Positions 17,820 through 25,566 of a DNA stretch of 64,000 nucleotides are shown here, piece by piece. The stretch comes from an uncultured Rikenellaceae bacterium (lineage in GTDB: Bacteria > Bacteroidota > Bacteroidia > Bacteroidales > Rikenellaceae): NCBI GenBank assembly GCA_910577285.1, contig CAJTLO010000006.1, positions 95,072 to 159,071 on the forward strand, in the 5' to 3' direction. Position numbers and translations under genes: made by a program. Every line of letters begins with the position of its first letter. Within the stretch, counting starts at the first letter, position 1. The notes beneath the pieces are model-generated. The model did not search any database. It was not told the origin of the DNA and saw only the letters and a program-made list of their open reading frames with translations.

Positions 17820-18620
17820 ATGAAAAAGATCTTTGGATATCTCTTGTCGGGGCTGCTGGCCGTGTCGTGCGGTTACGACCGTTTCGGCGTGGCGGGTCGC
17901 GGCGACCTGGAGGGGAGCGGTACGCTCCCCGATGCCGACATTGCCCTGTTACGCGAACATTTCTACGGCGAACCCTTTGTGGTGCGGGATGCGTTGACGA
18001 TCGGCGGGTATGTGGTTTCCGACGACCGTGCAGGCAATTTCTTCCGGAGTTTCGTCATCGACGACGGGAGCGGGGCGATCGAGGTACGTGCCGGGTTTTA
18101 CGACTTGCATGCCTATTGCCAGCGGGGGCGGCGGGTGACGATCCGGGTAGGCGGCTTGGCGGTGGGAATGTACAACGGCGTGTTGCAGCTCGGTGCGGGA
18201 GTGAACGGCTGGTCGGCCTACCGGGTCGAAGAGTTCGGTACGCGTATCCTGCTCGATGGGTATCTGGAGCGCGATACGCTGTTTCGGCAGGTCGCTCCGC
18301 TGGAGCTCGGCATCGGAGAGCTCCGGGAGCGGCATTGCGGCCGGCTGGTGAGGATAGCGGACCTCTGGTGCTCGGGTACGCCTGCCGCATGGGCCGATAC
18401 GGGGAGCGTGACGGGCGTGCCGGCCACGGGGACGGTGTGGTTCCGCGACGGGGCGGGAGATTCGGTAGCGGTCGTGACGAGCGGTTACGCCTCCTTTGCC
18501 GGGGATGCCGTGCCTGCCGGACGGGTGGCCCTCACGGGGGTGTTGATGTATGGCAAATTCGGCGGAACCAGGGAAGGTTTCGCCTTGAAAATCAGAGATA
18601 CGGATGATGTGGAGAGGTAG
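17820..18620 (+). CDS. DUF5689 domain lipoprotein 1
   Basis: The 266-residue protein carries a lipoprotein signal with lipobox LAVSC (Cys 17), so it should be anchored in the outer membrane. The DUF5689 pattern follows: GGYVVSDDRAGNFFRSFVID, DDGSGAIEVRAGFYDLHAYC, GRRVTIRVGGLAVGMYNGVL and QLGAG, an OB-fold-like beta region of about residues 35-130. The C-terminal half continues as beta-rich sequence without known motifs. It is a paralogue of the next gene, with which it overlaps by 17 bases, and forms one operon with the receptor-like protein upstream. Members of this family are thought to be surface lipoproteins that bind or process a ligand, but no activity is established to my knowledge. 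Confidence 0.8.
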   Translation: MKKIFGYLLSGLLAVSCGYDRFGVAGRGDLEGSGTLPDADIALLREHFYGEPFVVRDALTIGGYVVSDDRAGNFFRSFVIDDGSGAIEVRAGFYDLHAYCQRGRRVTIRVGGLAVGMYNGVLQLGAGVNGWSAYRVEEFGTRILLDGYLERDTLFRQVAPLELGIGELRERHCGRLVRIADLWCSGTPAAWADTGSVTGVPATGTVWFRDGAGDSVAVVTSGYASFAGDAVPAGRVALTGVLMYGKFGGTREGFALKIRDTDDVER

Positions 18621-19407
18621 ATGGGCGGCGGTAGTCGCAGCGCTGTTCGTAGCGGGATGCAGCTACCCGGAGCGACGTGTCCTTGCGGAAGGGGAAGAGG
18701 CGCCCTCGTCGGTGGTGTCGGTGGAGTATCTGAAGTCGCATTACAGGGGATATCCCTATACCTTCGCCGAGAGTTACCGCATCCGGGGGCGTGTGGTCAG
18801 CAGCGACCGGTCGGGCAATTACCGCAAGACCCTCGCCGTGCTGGACGGGACGGGGGCGATCGAGGTGAAGCTCGACGGCGAACGCCTGTTCGAGACCTAT
18901 GGCATGGGGTGCACGGTGGAGGTGTCGTGCAACGGTTTGACGCTGGGGTCCTACGGCGGCGGATTGCAGTTGGGGACGGCGCCCTCGCAAGGGTACGAAA
19001 CGGGGTATGTCGACGAGGCCGATATTCCGTCGGTGGTCCGTGTCGTGGGGATTGCGGAGGGGCCGGTGGAACCTCAGGTGCGCGAGATCGCAGCACTGAG
19101 CCCGGCGGATGTCGGCCGGCTGGTCGTCTTCGACGAGGTAGAGTTCGTGGAGGGAGGCCGTGCGGCGTGGTGCGCGTGCGATGCGCAGGACCCTTCGGGG
19201 TTCGTCGATACCGATCGGTATGCGGTGGATCGGACGGGAGCGGCGCTCGCTGTCCGTACGTCGCGTTATGCCGGTTTCGCTTCCTGGCCGCTCCCTCGGG
19301 GAAGCGGCCGGTTGGAGGGGATACTTTCCGTTTTCAACGGACGCTACCAAGTGCGTGTCGTTCGGCCCGACCTGCTCTATTCCGATATGGTGCAGGAGCG
19401 CTTCTGA
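18604..19407 (+). CDS. DUF5689 domain lipoprotein 2
   Basis: The 267-residue lipoprotein (lipobox FVAGC, Cys 19) repeats the pattern of its neighbour: LKSHYRGYPYTFAESYRIRG, VVSSDRSGNYRKTLAVLDGT, GAIEVKLDGERLFETYGMGC and LTLGSYGGGLQLGTA. Identity with lipoprotein 1 is clear around the YVVSxDRxGNxxxxxxxxDG segment, so the two arose by duplication. Its start lies inside the end of lipoprotein 1. It is the last gene of the three-gene outer-membrane set and converges on obgE, from which it is only 20 bases away with no clear terminator between. Confidence 0.8.
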   Translation: MMWRGRWAAVVAALFVAGCSYPERRVLAEGEEAPSSVVSVEYLKSHYRGYPYTFAESYRIRGRVVSSDRSGNYRKTLAVLDGTGAIEVKLDGERLFETYGMGCTVEVSCNGLTLGSYGGGLQLGTAPSQGYETGYVDEADIPSVVRVVGIAEGPVEPQVREIAALSPADVGRLVVFDEVEFVEGGRAAWCACDAQDPSGFVDTDRYAVDRTGAALAVRTSRYAGFASWPLPRGSGRLEGILSVFNGRYQVRVVRPDLLYSDMVQERF

Positions 19408-19427
19408 ACCGCTCCTGCGGCGGGGTG

Positions 19428-20438
19428 TCAGGATTCGTGCACGTTGCTGCGCAGGAGCGCTTCCCACAAGGCGTCCTTGAGCTGCGGAATGCCGTAGCCG
19501 CTGACGGACGAGATGAACGTGGTACGTATCCCTTCCGGCAACTGTGCCCGGAGTGCGGCGAGCTCTTCTTCGCCTACCGTGTCGCATTTGGTGACAGCCA
19601 GCAGACGCTCCTTGTCGAGCAGTTCGGGGTTGTACTGCGTCAGTTCGTTGAGCAGGATGCCGTACTCGGCCCGCACGTCCTCGCTGGTGGCCGGTATCAT
19701 GAAGAGCAGAATGGAGTTGCGTTCGATGTGGCGGAGAAAGCGTGTGCCCAGTCCGCGCCCCTCGTGGGCCCCTTCGATGATGCCGGGGATGTCGGCCATG
19801 ACGAACGAGTGTCCGTCGCGCACCTCCACGATGCCCAGGTTGGGTTCCAGGGTGGTGAAGGCGTAGTCGGCTATCTTGGGTTTGGCGGCCGATACCACGG
19901 AGAGCAGGGTGGATTTGCCGGCATTCGGGAATCCCACCAGTCCCACGTCGGCGAGTACCTTCAGCTCGAGTATGAACGCCCCTTCCTGCCGGGGTTCGCC
20001 GGGTTGGGCGTAGCGCGGCGCCTGGTTGGTGGAGGTCTTGAAGTGCCAGTTGCCCAGACCGCCCCGGCCGCCGGGGAGCAGGACGAGCTCCTGTCCGTCT
20101 TCCGTCACTTCGCCTACGATCTCGCCCGTTTCGGCGTCGCGGGCCACGGTGCCGAGCGGCACGGGGATCACGGCGTCCTCGCCGCTCTTGCCCGAAGAAC
20201 GGGCACCCGAACCCGACTCGCCGTCCTTGGCGAATACGTGCCGCTGGTATTTGAGGTGGATCAGCGTCCAGTACTGGCTGTTGCCGCGCAGGATTACGCT
20301 GCCGCCCCGCCCGCCGTCACCGCCGTCGGGGCCGCCGAAAGCGACGAATTTTTCGCGCCTGAAATGGGCCGAACCTGACCCTCCCGCGCCCGACCGGGCG
20401 AATATCTTGACGTAATCTACGAAGTTCGATGATGCCAT
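19428..20438 (-). CDS. obgE: GTPase Obg/CgtA, 50S ribosome assembly factor
   Basis: Obg binds the large ribosomal subunit and acts in ribosome maturation and stress control. The 336-residue protein has the glycine-rich Obg domain (AGGSGSAHFRREKFVAFGGP, GGRGGLGNWHFKTSTNQAPR; residues 1-158) and a GTPase domain with GFPNAGKSTLLS (G1), DIPGIIEGAHEGRGLG (G3), and VTKCD (G4). The C-terminal OCT domain of some species is absent, as in many Bacteroidota. ATG 20438 is used because homology begins with MASSNFVDYVKI. A good promoter lies just upstream. Confidence 0.96.
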   Translation of the reverse strand: MASSNFVDYVKIFARSGAGGSGSAHFRREKFVAFGGPDGGDGGRGGSVILRGNSQYWTLIHLKYQRHVFAKDGESGSGARSSGKSGEDAVIPVPLGTVARDAETGEIVGEVTEDGQELVLLPGGRGGLGNWHFKTSTNQAPRYAQPGEPRQEGAFILELKVLADVGLVGFPNAGKSTLLSVVSAAKPKIADYAFTTLEPNLGIVEVRDGHSFVMADIPGIIEGAHEGRGLGTRFLRHIERNSILLFMIPATSEDVRAEYGILLNELTQYNPELLDKERLLAVTKCDTVGEEELAALRAQLPEGIRTTFISSVSGYGIPQLKDALWEALLRSNVHES

Positions 20439-20459
20439 ATTTTCCGTTCTTTCTTCGTG

Positions 20460-20491
20460 CAAAGGTAGCAAACTATATGCGCACGAACAAA
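20460..20491 (-). promoter_or_regulatory. Promoter of obgE
   Basis: On the minus strand TTTG (20491-20488), 20 bases, then TACCTTTG (20467-20460), matching the Bacteroidota consensus in both boxes and spacing, 21 bases before the start codon. Confidence 0.75.
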
Positions 20492-20539
20492 TACGAAGCG
20501 GTTCTCTGCGGGAGAGCGGGTTCGCAACTCGATTTGTTT

Positions 20540-20547
20540 TATCTTTG
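20540..20547 (+). promoter_or_regulatory. -7 box of era
   Basis: TATCTTTG matches TAnnTTTG and lies 40 bases before the era ATG. A small GGTCC-GGACC hairpin (20554-20566) sits in the leader. Confidence 0.6.
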
Positions 20548-20587
20548 TGCGAAGGTCCGCAGGACCGGCTAACATAAAATCTCCGAT

Positions 20588-21469
20588 ATGCACAAGTCTG
20601 GTTTCGTCAATATCATAGGCAATCCCAATGTGGGAAAGTCGACACTTATGAATGCGCTCGTGGGCGAGCGTCTGTCCATCATCACCTCCAAGGCGCAGAC
20701 CACGCGTCACCGGATCATGGGAATCGTGAACGGCGACGATTTCCAGATCGTCTACTCCGATACGCCCGGTATCCTCAAGCCCAGTTACCGTTTGCAGGAG
20801 TCGATGATGAAGTTCGTCACCGGAGCGCTGAAGGATGCCGACATCATCCTCTACGTGACGGATACGGTGGAGCGGGGCGACGAAACCTCGCAGCGGATCG
20901 TGGACGGTATCCGTGCCAGCGGAATACCGGTCATCGTGGTGATCAACAAGATCGATCTCACTTCCCAGGAGGCTTTGGAGGCGCTTGCCGAGAAGTGGCG
21001 CTCGTGCTTGCCCGGAGCCGACGTGGTGCCCGTATCGGCACTGAACGGTTTCAATATAGGAGGACTCTTCGACCTGATTCTCGCCAAGCTGCCCGAAGGG
21101 GAACCCTACTATCCGAAAGATACGCTCACCGACCGGACGATGCGTTTCTTCGCTTCGGAGATCATCCGTGAGAAGATATTTCTGAATTACCAGAAGGAGA
21201 TCCCTTACAGTGTGGAGATAGCGATAGAGGAGTACCGCGAAGAGCCCTCCATCGACCGCATCGCGGCCACCGTCTATGTGGCCCGCGAGTCGCAGAAGGG
21301 GATCATCATCGGTCACAAGGGCGAAATGTTGAAGCGGGTGGGGACCGCTGCCCGCGTGGAACTCGAGAAGTTCCTCGGCAAGAAAGTATTCCTGCAACTA
21401 TACGTGAAGGTGAACGACAACTGGCGGGATTCCGACCGGCAGCTTCGGCGGTTCGGTTATTCGGAGTAG
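20588..21469 (+). CDS. era: GTPase Era, 30S ribosome assembly factor
   Basis: Era binds the 3' end of 16S rRNA during small-subunit assembly. The 293-residue protein has a GTPase domain with GNPNVGKSTLMN (G1), AQTTRHRIMGI (G2), DTPGI (G3), NKIDL (G4) and VSALNGFN (G5), then a KH domain from about residue 200 with the RNA-binding loop GIIIGHKGEMLKRVGTAAR. It is divergent from obgE, which puts two ribosome-assembly GTPases back to back over a 150-base control region. Confidence 0.97.
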   Translation: MHKSGFVNIIGNPNVGKSTLMNALVGERLSIITSKAQTTRHRIMGIVNGDDFQIVYSDTPGILKPSYRLQESMMKFVTGALKDADIILYVTDTVERGDETSQRIVDGIRASGIPVIVVINKIDLTSQEALEALAEKWRSCLPGADVVPVSALNGFNIGGLFDLILAKLPEGEPYYPKDTLTDRTMRFFASEIIREKIFLNYQKEIPYSVEIAIEEYREEPSIDRIAATVYVARESQKGIIIGHKGEMLKRVGTAARVELEKFLGKKVFLQLYVKVNDNWRDSDRQLRRFGYSE

Positions 21470-21525
21470 GGTACCGGCCCTCGGGCGTGGCTTTCCGGGG
21501 ACGGATGTTTCCACAGAAAGGAAAG

Positions 21526-21567
21526 AGAAAACAGATAGGGGACACGACCATGTCGTGTCCCCTATCT
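21526..21567 (-). terminator. Terminator of the downstream lipoprotein gene (minus), possibly bidirectional with era
   Basis: A perfect 16-bp stem (21533-21548 with 21552-21567) with a 3-base loop. On the minus strand it runs into GTTTTCTCTTTCC; on the plus strand there is no T-run. Confidence 0.8.
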
Positions 21568-21607
21568 CTATGCGGAAGGTCGAACCGTGGAGGGTCCGTC
21601 CCCGGGT

Positions 21608-22420
21608 TTAGTGTTTGGACTGACCGGTGATTTCGATGGTCGTACCTACGGTGCTGTCGGCCGTTACCGTCGCTTTGGTGATGTGGAGCATGTAGTAGGT
21701 TTCACCGTTGATTACACCCAGTACGGTGTCGTAATCCTGGCCCTTGTCGGCGCTGATACCGGTGTATGCCTTCATGTCGGTAGCCTTGTCGATGGCCGCC
21801 TTGAGGTCTTCCTTCGTGGTGATGCCGCTCCAGTCCGCTGCGGTGAGCTGTACGAGCTTCGAAGCACCGTCCTTCTGGATGGATACATTCGTTGCTGCGA
21901 GTACGTTCTCGGGCCATTTCAGACCGAATTTGGCGAGGTCGCCCGTGGCTGCCTGTCCGCCGACGCGTTTGAACGAGAAAGCTTCCGCTGCCGAAAGCGG
22001 GGTCTTGTCGGGAGTGGGGTCTACTTTGGTCGGCGTATCGAACGATTGGCTTTTGCTACCGCCGTTGGCACCCCTTACAGTAGCCGAAAGGGTGATTTTG
22101 CTTACGCGGGTACCCTCTACTTCGGTCGGAACGGTCAGTTTGACGGTCCATTCGTAGTTCTTGCCTTTGGTGATGTCGAGATCCTTGTCGGGGATGCTGA
22201 GGGTGGTCGAACCGTAGGTGTAGGTGGCGGTCACCTCTTTCAGCGAAACGGTCTGGTCGCAGGTTACGTCGAAACGGCCGAAGAAGGTGCCGTCGGTCCG
22301 TTCTTCGAGGGTGATCTTCTCGAAAGAGGGGTAAGCGATCTCGTCCGTCAGTTTGTCGCACGAAGTGAATGCGAAGCCCGCTACCGAAAGGAGTGCGAGG
22401 AATTTTGTGAACTTTTTCAT
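21608..22420 (-). CDS. Lipoprotein of unknown function
   Basis: The 270-residue protein has a lipoprotein signal (lipobox FTSC, Cys 20). The mature part is Thr, Lys and Val-rich with alternating strands, and its first half (TDGTFFGRFDVTCDQTVSLKEV, TYTYGSTTLSIPDKDL, VTLSATVRGANG-like stretch) looks like one immunoglobulin-like beta domain. The second half, from about residue 140, has several short helices (AAEAFSFKR, KEDLKAAIDKATD) and a repeated YTG/YYML strand pattern. I recognise no family. It is transcribed alone, with its own -7 box and terminator. A secreted or surface role is inferred only from the signal. Confidence 0.75.
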   Translation of the reverse strand: MKKFTKFLALLSVAGFAFTSCDKLTDEIAYPSFEKITLEERTDGTFFGRFDVTCDQTVSLKEVTATYTYGSTTLSIPDKDLDITKGKNYEWTVKLTVPTEVEGTRVSKITLSATVRGANGGSKSQSFDTPTKVDPTPDKTPLSAAEAFSFKRVGGQAATGDLAKFGLKWPENVLAATNVSIQKDGASKLVQLTAADWSGITTKEDLKAAIDKATDMKAYTGISADKGQDYDTVLGVINGETYYMLHITKATVTADSTVGTTIEITGQSKH

Positions 22421-22460
22421 GTCAATTGTCTATTTTAGTTATACTTGGTATTCCGGTTCG

Positions 22461-22468
22461 CAAAAATA
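22461..22468 (-). promoter_or_regulatory. Candidate -7 box of the lipoprotein gene
   Basis: TATTTTTG on the minus strand, 40 bases upstream of the start codon at 22420. No -33 element is clear. Confidence 0.5.
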
Positions 22469-22746
22469 ACATATAAACTTGTTACGTGTTCGGGTTCCGC
22501 AAATATTTTTCGCAGGAGGAAGCGGTGCGGTGCAGGCGGAAGTGCGAGTGTCGGCCGCCCTTGTCCGTGCCCCGGGCACCTCGGAACGTTCGACTACAAT
22601 CAAAAACCGTGCAAAAGAAGAGGTGCCAGGAGCGGATGTTCCGGCGGGGGATTTCCCGTGCGCAGGAGTGGAAGGGGAGCGGAGGCGGCGGTCGGGCGAG
22701 CACACGCACCGGCACGCGTGCCGGTGTGGCGGAGTACGGGCTATTG
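22469..22746. other. Intergenic region with a 20-bp perfect palindrome
   Basis: No gene is supported in these 280 bases. CACCGGCACGCGTGCCGGTG at 22707-22726 is its own reverse complement over all 20 bases. It has no T-run and no start codon near enough to be a simple operator. Confidence 0.6.
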
Positions 22747-22782
22747 CAGCAGAGGCTCCCTCGGACGAGGGAGCCTCTGCTG
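22747..22782 (-). terminator. Terminator-like hairpin after sdaA
   Basis: A perfect 16-bp stem (22747-22762 with 22767-22782) and 4-base loop, 15 bases past the sdaA stop codon. The T-run on the minus strand is weak (CAATAG), so termination may be partial. Confidence 0.6.
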
Positions 22783-22796
22783 TGAGGCGGGGCGTC

Positions 22797-24002
22797 TTAC
22801 CGGTGGCGCGTATAGTTTTTGGCCAGACCGCCCTCGGCGGTTTCGCGGTAGAGGCTCGGCATGTCGAGGCCGGTTTCGTTCATCACCTTCACCACCTTGT
22901 CGTAGTTGACCATGTGGTTGCCGTCGGAGAGGGTCGCGTAGAGGTTGGCGTCGAGGGCCCTGGCCGCAGCCACGGCATTGCGCTCGATGCAGGGGATCTG
23001 TACCAGTCCGCAGACGGGATCGCAGGTCAGTCCTAAAAAGTGTTCCAAAGCCATTTCGGCCGCATACTCGATTTGGGACGGGGTGCCGCCGAAGAGCTGG
23101 CAGGCCGCGGCTGCGGCCATGGCGCAAGCCACGCCTACCTCGCCCTGGCATCCCACCTCCGCGCCGGAGATGGAGGCGTTCGTCTTGGCGATGTTGCCGA
23201 AGAGTCCCGCCGTTGCAAGGGCTCGCAGGATGCGTACGGTGGGTATGTCGCGACTTTTGGCGATGTTGTAGAGTACGGCCGGAACGACGCCGCTCGAACC
23301 GCACGTGGGGGCGGTCACCACGATTCCGCCCGCCGCGTTCTCCTCGGAGGTGGCGAGCGCATAGGCGTAGAGCTTCGACCGGCTGCTGAGCGAGTCGTTG
23401 AAACTCTTGGCCTTGACCATGTAGGTGCTGGCCTTGCGCCGTACTTTCAGTCCGCCGGGCAGCACGCCTTCGTTGTTCAGTCCGCGTTCGATGGTTTCGC
23501 ACATGGTGGCCCATATCGTGGCGAGAAACTCCCAGATGTCGTGCCCTTCGTAATCTTCCACATACTCCCAGAATGCTTTGCCTTCGGCCTGGCACCACCG
23601 GAGAATCTCCTCGATGGTGGTAAGGGGGTAGATGTCGGCGGGCTTCCGTTGGTGGGTATGTTCGTTGGCCAGGGCGCCGCCGCCTACGCTGAAGATGGTC
23701 CATGCTTCCTGAACCTCTCCGCCTTTGAGGGCTTCGTAGAGCATGCCGTTGGGATGGAAGGAGAGGACCGTTTCGGGTTTCCAGATCACTTCGGTCGGTG
23801 CAACCGGTGCGAGCACCGATAGAATGGCCGCATCGGTGAGGTGGCCTTTGCCGGTGGCTGCCAGCGAACCGTACAGCGTGACGCGGAAAGCCTCTGCATC
23901 GCGGTGGCGTGCGAGGAACTGTTCCGCCGCTTTTTTAGGACCGACGGTATGACTGCTCGACGGACCGTTGCATATTCTGAATAATTCGCGGATGGACTCC
24001 AT
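22797..24002 (-). CDS. sdaA: L-serine ammonia-lyase, iron-sulfur dependent, single chain
   Basis: The enzyme deaminates L-serine to pyruvate and ammonia in the cytosol. The 401-residue protein has the N-terminal beta domain starting MESIRELFRICNGPSSSHTVGP and the catalytic alpha domain with APTCGSSGVVPAVL, GCQGEVGVACAMAAAA, and CDPVCGLVQIPCIERNAV, whose Cys residues bind the 4Fe-4S cluster. Both domains are fused in one chain, as in SdaA of proteobacteria and many Bacteroidota. The start at 24002 is chosen because the conserved N-terminus begins there; the frame continues upstream without homology. A TATCTTTG box lies 20 bases upstream. Confidence 0.95.
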   Translation of the reverse strand: MESIRELFRICNGPSSSHTVGPKKAAEQFLARHRDAEAFRVTLYGSLAATGKGHLTDAAILSVLAPVAPTEVIWKPETVLSFHPNGMLYEALKGGEVQEAWTIFSVGGGALANEHTHQRKPADIYPLTTIEEILRWCQAEGKAFWEYVEDYEGHDIWEFLATIWATMCETIERGLNNEGVLPGGLKVRRKASTYMVKAKSFNDSLSSRSKLYAYALATSEENAAGGIVVTAPTCGSSGVVPAVLYNIAKSRDIPTVRILRALATAGLFGNIAKTNASISGAEVGCQGEVGVACAMAAAAACQLFGGTPSQIEYAAEMALEHFLGLTCDPVCGLVQIPCIERNAVAAARALDANLYATLSDGNHMVNYDKVVKVMNETGLDMPSLYRETAEGGLAKNYTRHR

Positions 24003-24021
24003 ACAATAGGATTTTAAGTTG

Positions 24022-24029
24022 CAAAGATA
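24022..24029 (-). promoter_or_regulatory. -7 box of sdaA
   Basis: TATCTTTG on the minus strand, 19 bases upstream of the sdaA start at 24002. Confidence 0.6.
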
Positions 24030-24170
24030 AATGCTTTCGTACAAGAAACCGGTACGGAGGGGTGCTTTTCCCGCCCTTTCCGCGCTGCTTTCGGAGAGGA
24101 GAAACTGCATGCGGGAGGCTCTCTTCGTCCGCCAGCCTGCGGGGTTTCTGAACGACCTTCCGCAACGTAC

Positions 24171-24206
24171 AAAAAACAGGCCGGCCGTTCAAAACGGCCG
24201 GCCTGT
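24171..24206 (-). terminator. Orphan minus-strand terminator
   Basis: A perfect 14-bp stem (24176-24189 with 24193-24206), 3-base loop, followed on the minus strand by TTTTTTGTACG. No recognised gene on the minus strand ends just above it, because the tRNA has its own terminator at 24379-24411. Confidence 0.8.
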
Positions 24207-24373
24207 GGAAGGCGGCTGCGATTGCATGCCCGATGTCATGCGTCGCTTCTCATGGTTTGTAGTCCCCCGACGGGGTGGGATGGGTGCCGACAACCGGAAA
24301 ATTATCGCCGTACATCGAATCGGGGGGCATTATAGTTTGATTTCATTTTAAAACGATCCCCTTTCGCTTCCTG
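24207..24373 (-). other. Possible small transcript or micro-ORF between two terminators
   Basis: This 170-base stretch ends at an orphan terminator. On the minus strand it holds a short frame starting ATG at 24347 that would read MKSNYNAPRFDVRR and stop. I do not recognise it. It could be a small RNA with or without a leader peptide, or simply read-through protection for the tRNA. Confidence 0.3.
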
Positions 24374-24411
24374 AAAACAAGCAAGGACACTGAATTTCAG
24401 TGTCCTTGCTT
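24374..24411 (-). terminator. Terminator of tRNA-Arg
   Basis: A 16-bp stem (24379-24394 with 24396-24411) beginning ten bases after the tRNA 3' end, followed on the minus strand by GTTTTCAGG. Confidence 0.85.
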
Positions 24412-24420
24412 AAATTATTG

Positions 24421-24492
24421 TAGTCCCACCAGGAATCGAACCTGGATTTACAGTTTAGGAAACTGTCGTTCTATCCGTTGAACTATGGAACC
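24421..24492 (-). tRNA. tRNA-Arg, anticodon CCT
   Basis: Read on the minus strand: acceptor GGTTCCA, D-arm GTTC-AACGGATA-GAAC, anticodon arm ACAGT-TTCCTAA-ACTGT with anticodon CCT (codon AGG), T-arm CCAGG-TTCGATT-CCTGG, and acceptor TGGGACT with discriminator A. The G1-T72 and T4-G69 contacts are wobble pairs. CCA is not encoded. Confidence 0.95.
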
Positions 24493-24520
24493 GTTGCCGA
24501 CCGTTCTGCGAACGGCACTG

Positions 24521-24550
24521 CAAATATAGCGTTTTTTAATTATCCGCAAA
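24521..24550 (-). promoter_or_regulatory. Promoter of tRNA-Arg
   Basis: On the minus strand TTTG (24550-24547), 18 bases, TATATTTG (24528-24521), 28 bases before the tRNA 5' end. It sits between the tRNA and the fabH stop codon. Confidence 0.75.
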
Positions 24551-24555
24551 AAATC

Positions 24556-25566
24556 TTATTTGGAGAAATCGCCGCCGTCGTAGGCCCATTTGAGGTAGAT
24601 CGATCCCCATGTGAAGCCTCCGCCGAACGAAGCGAGAATGAGGTTGTCGCCTTTGGCCAGCCGGCTTTCGTAGTCCCACAGGCAAAGCGGGATGGTCGCT
24701 GCGGTCGTATTTCCGTACTTCTCGATGATGAGCATGCACTTCTCCTTCGGCAGGCCGATCCGTTTGGCTACGGCATCGATGATGCGGAGGTTGGCCTGGT
24801 GCGGTACGAGGTAGCGAATGTCTTTCGCCATGAGGTTGTTGCGCCTCATGATCTCTACCGTCACATCGGACATGTTGGTGACTGCGGCCTTGAATACGCT
24901 CTGACCGTCCTGGTGGGCGTAATGCCAACGGTTGCGCACCGTTTCTTCCGTGGCGGGAAAGGCCGAGCCGCCCGCTTTCATGTAGAGATGCTTGCCGCCG
25001 TTTCCGTCGCTGCGGGTGATGGAGTCGAGCAGTCCGTACCCGTCGGTATTGGGTTCGAGGAGTACCGCCGCGGCGCCGTCGCCGAAGAGGGGTAGGGTGG
25101 CGCGGTCGGTGGGGTCGATGATCGATGACATTTTGTCGGCACCGACCACGATGATCTTTTTATTGCGTCCGCTTTCGATGTACTGGGTGGCCGTGACCAG
25201 CGCGAAGATGAATCCGCTGCATGCCGCGAGTATATCGAATCCGAAGGCGTTCTTCAGTCCGCATTTGGCCGCCGTGAGGTTGGCGGTCGACGGGAAGAAC
25301 ATGTCGGGGGTGACCGTAGCGCAGATGATCATGTCTACGTCGAGCGGATCGGTATTGGTCTTTTCCAGCAGGTCGTTCACCGCTTTTTCGGCCATGTAGG
25401 AGGTGCCGAGGCCTTCGCCCTTCAGGATTCGCCTGGTCTTGATACCGACCCTGGTCATGATCCATTCGTCGGAGGTATCTACCATCTTGCTCAGCTCGAA
25501 GTTGTCGAGCACGTATTCGGGCAGGTAAGCTCCCACGCCTGTTATTGCAGCAGTAATTTTCTTCAT
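24556..25566 (-). CDS. fabH: 3-oxoacyl-ACP synthase III
   Basis: FabH condenses acetyl-CoA or branched acyl-CoA with malonyl-ACP to start fatty-acid synthesis. The 336-residue thiolase-fold protein has the triad Cys in AACSGF, His in PHQANLRIID and Asn in GNTTAATIPL, plus DEWIMTRVGIKTRR near the N-terminus and FGGGFTWGS at the end. It is the last gene of the yceD-rpmF-plsX-fabH operon; its ATG overlaps the plsX stop by one base. Order and spacing match the conserved bacterial lipid cluster. Confidence 0.96.
   Translation of the reverse strand: MKKITAAITGVGAYLPEYVLDNFELSKMVDTSDEWIMTRVGIKTRRILKGEGLGTSYMAEKAVNDLLEKTNTDPLDVDMIICATVTPDMFFPSTANLTAAKCGLKNAFGFDILAACSGFIFALVTATQYIESGRNKKIIVVGADKMSSIIDPTDRATLPLFGDGAAAVLLEPNTDGYGLLDSITRSDGNGGKHLYMKAGGSAFPATEETVRNRWHYAHQDGQSVFKAAVTNMSDVTVEIMRRNNLMAKDIRYLVPHQANLRIIDAVAKRIGLPKEKCMLIIEKYGNTTAATIPLCLWDYESRLAKGDNLILASFGGGFTWGSIYLKWAYDGGDFSK

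Noticed and set aside
20417..21397. 326-codon minus-strand frame opposite era
   Set aside because: Antisense to era, whose GTPase and KH motifs are complete.
24421..24492. The tRNA gene as the target of PrrC or as attachment site of the island
   Set aside because: PrrC cuts tRNA-Lys, this is tRNA-Arg(CCT), and it lies 14 kb from the island with core genes in between; no repeat of its 3' end was seen near the island.
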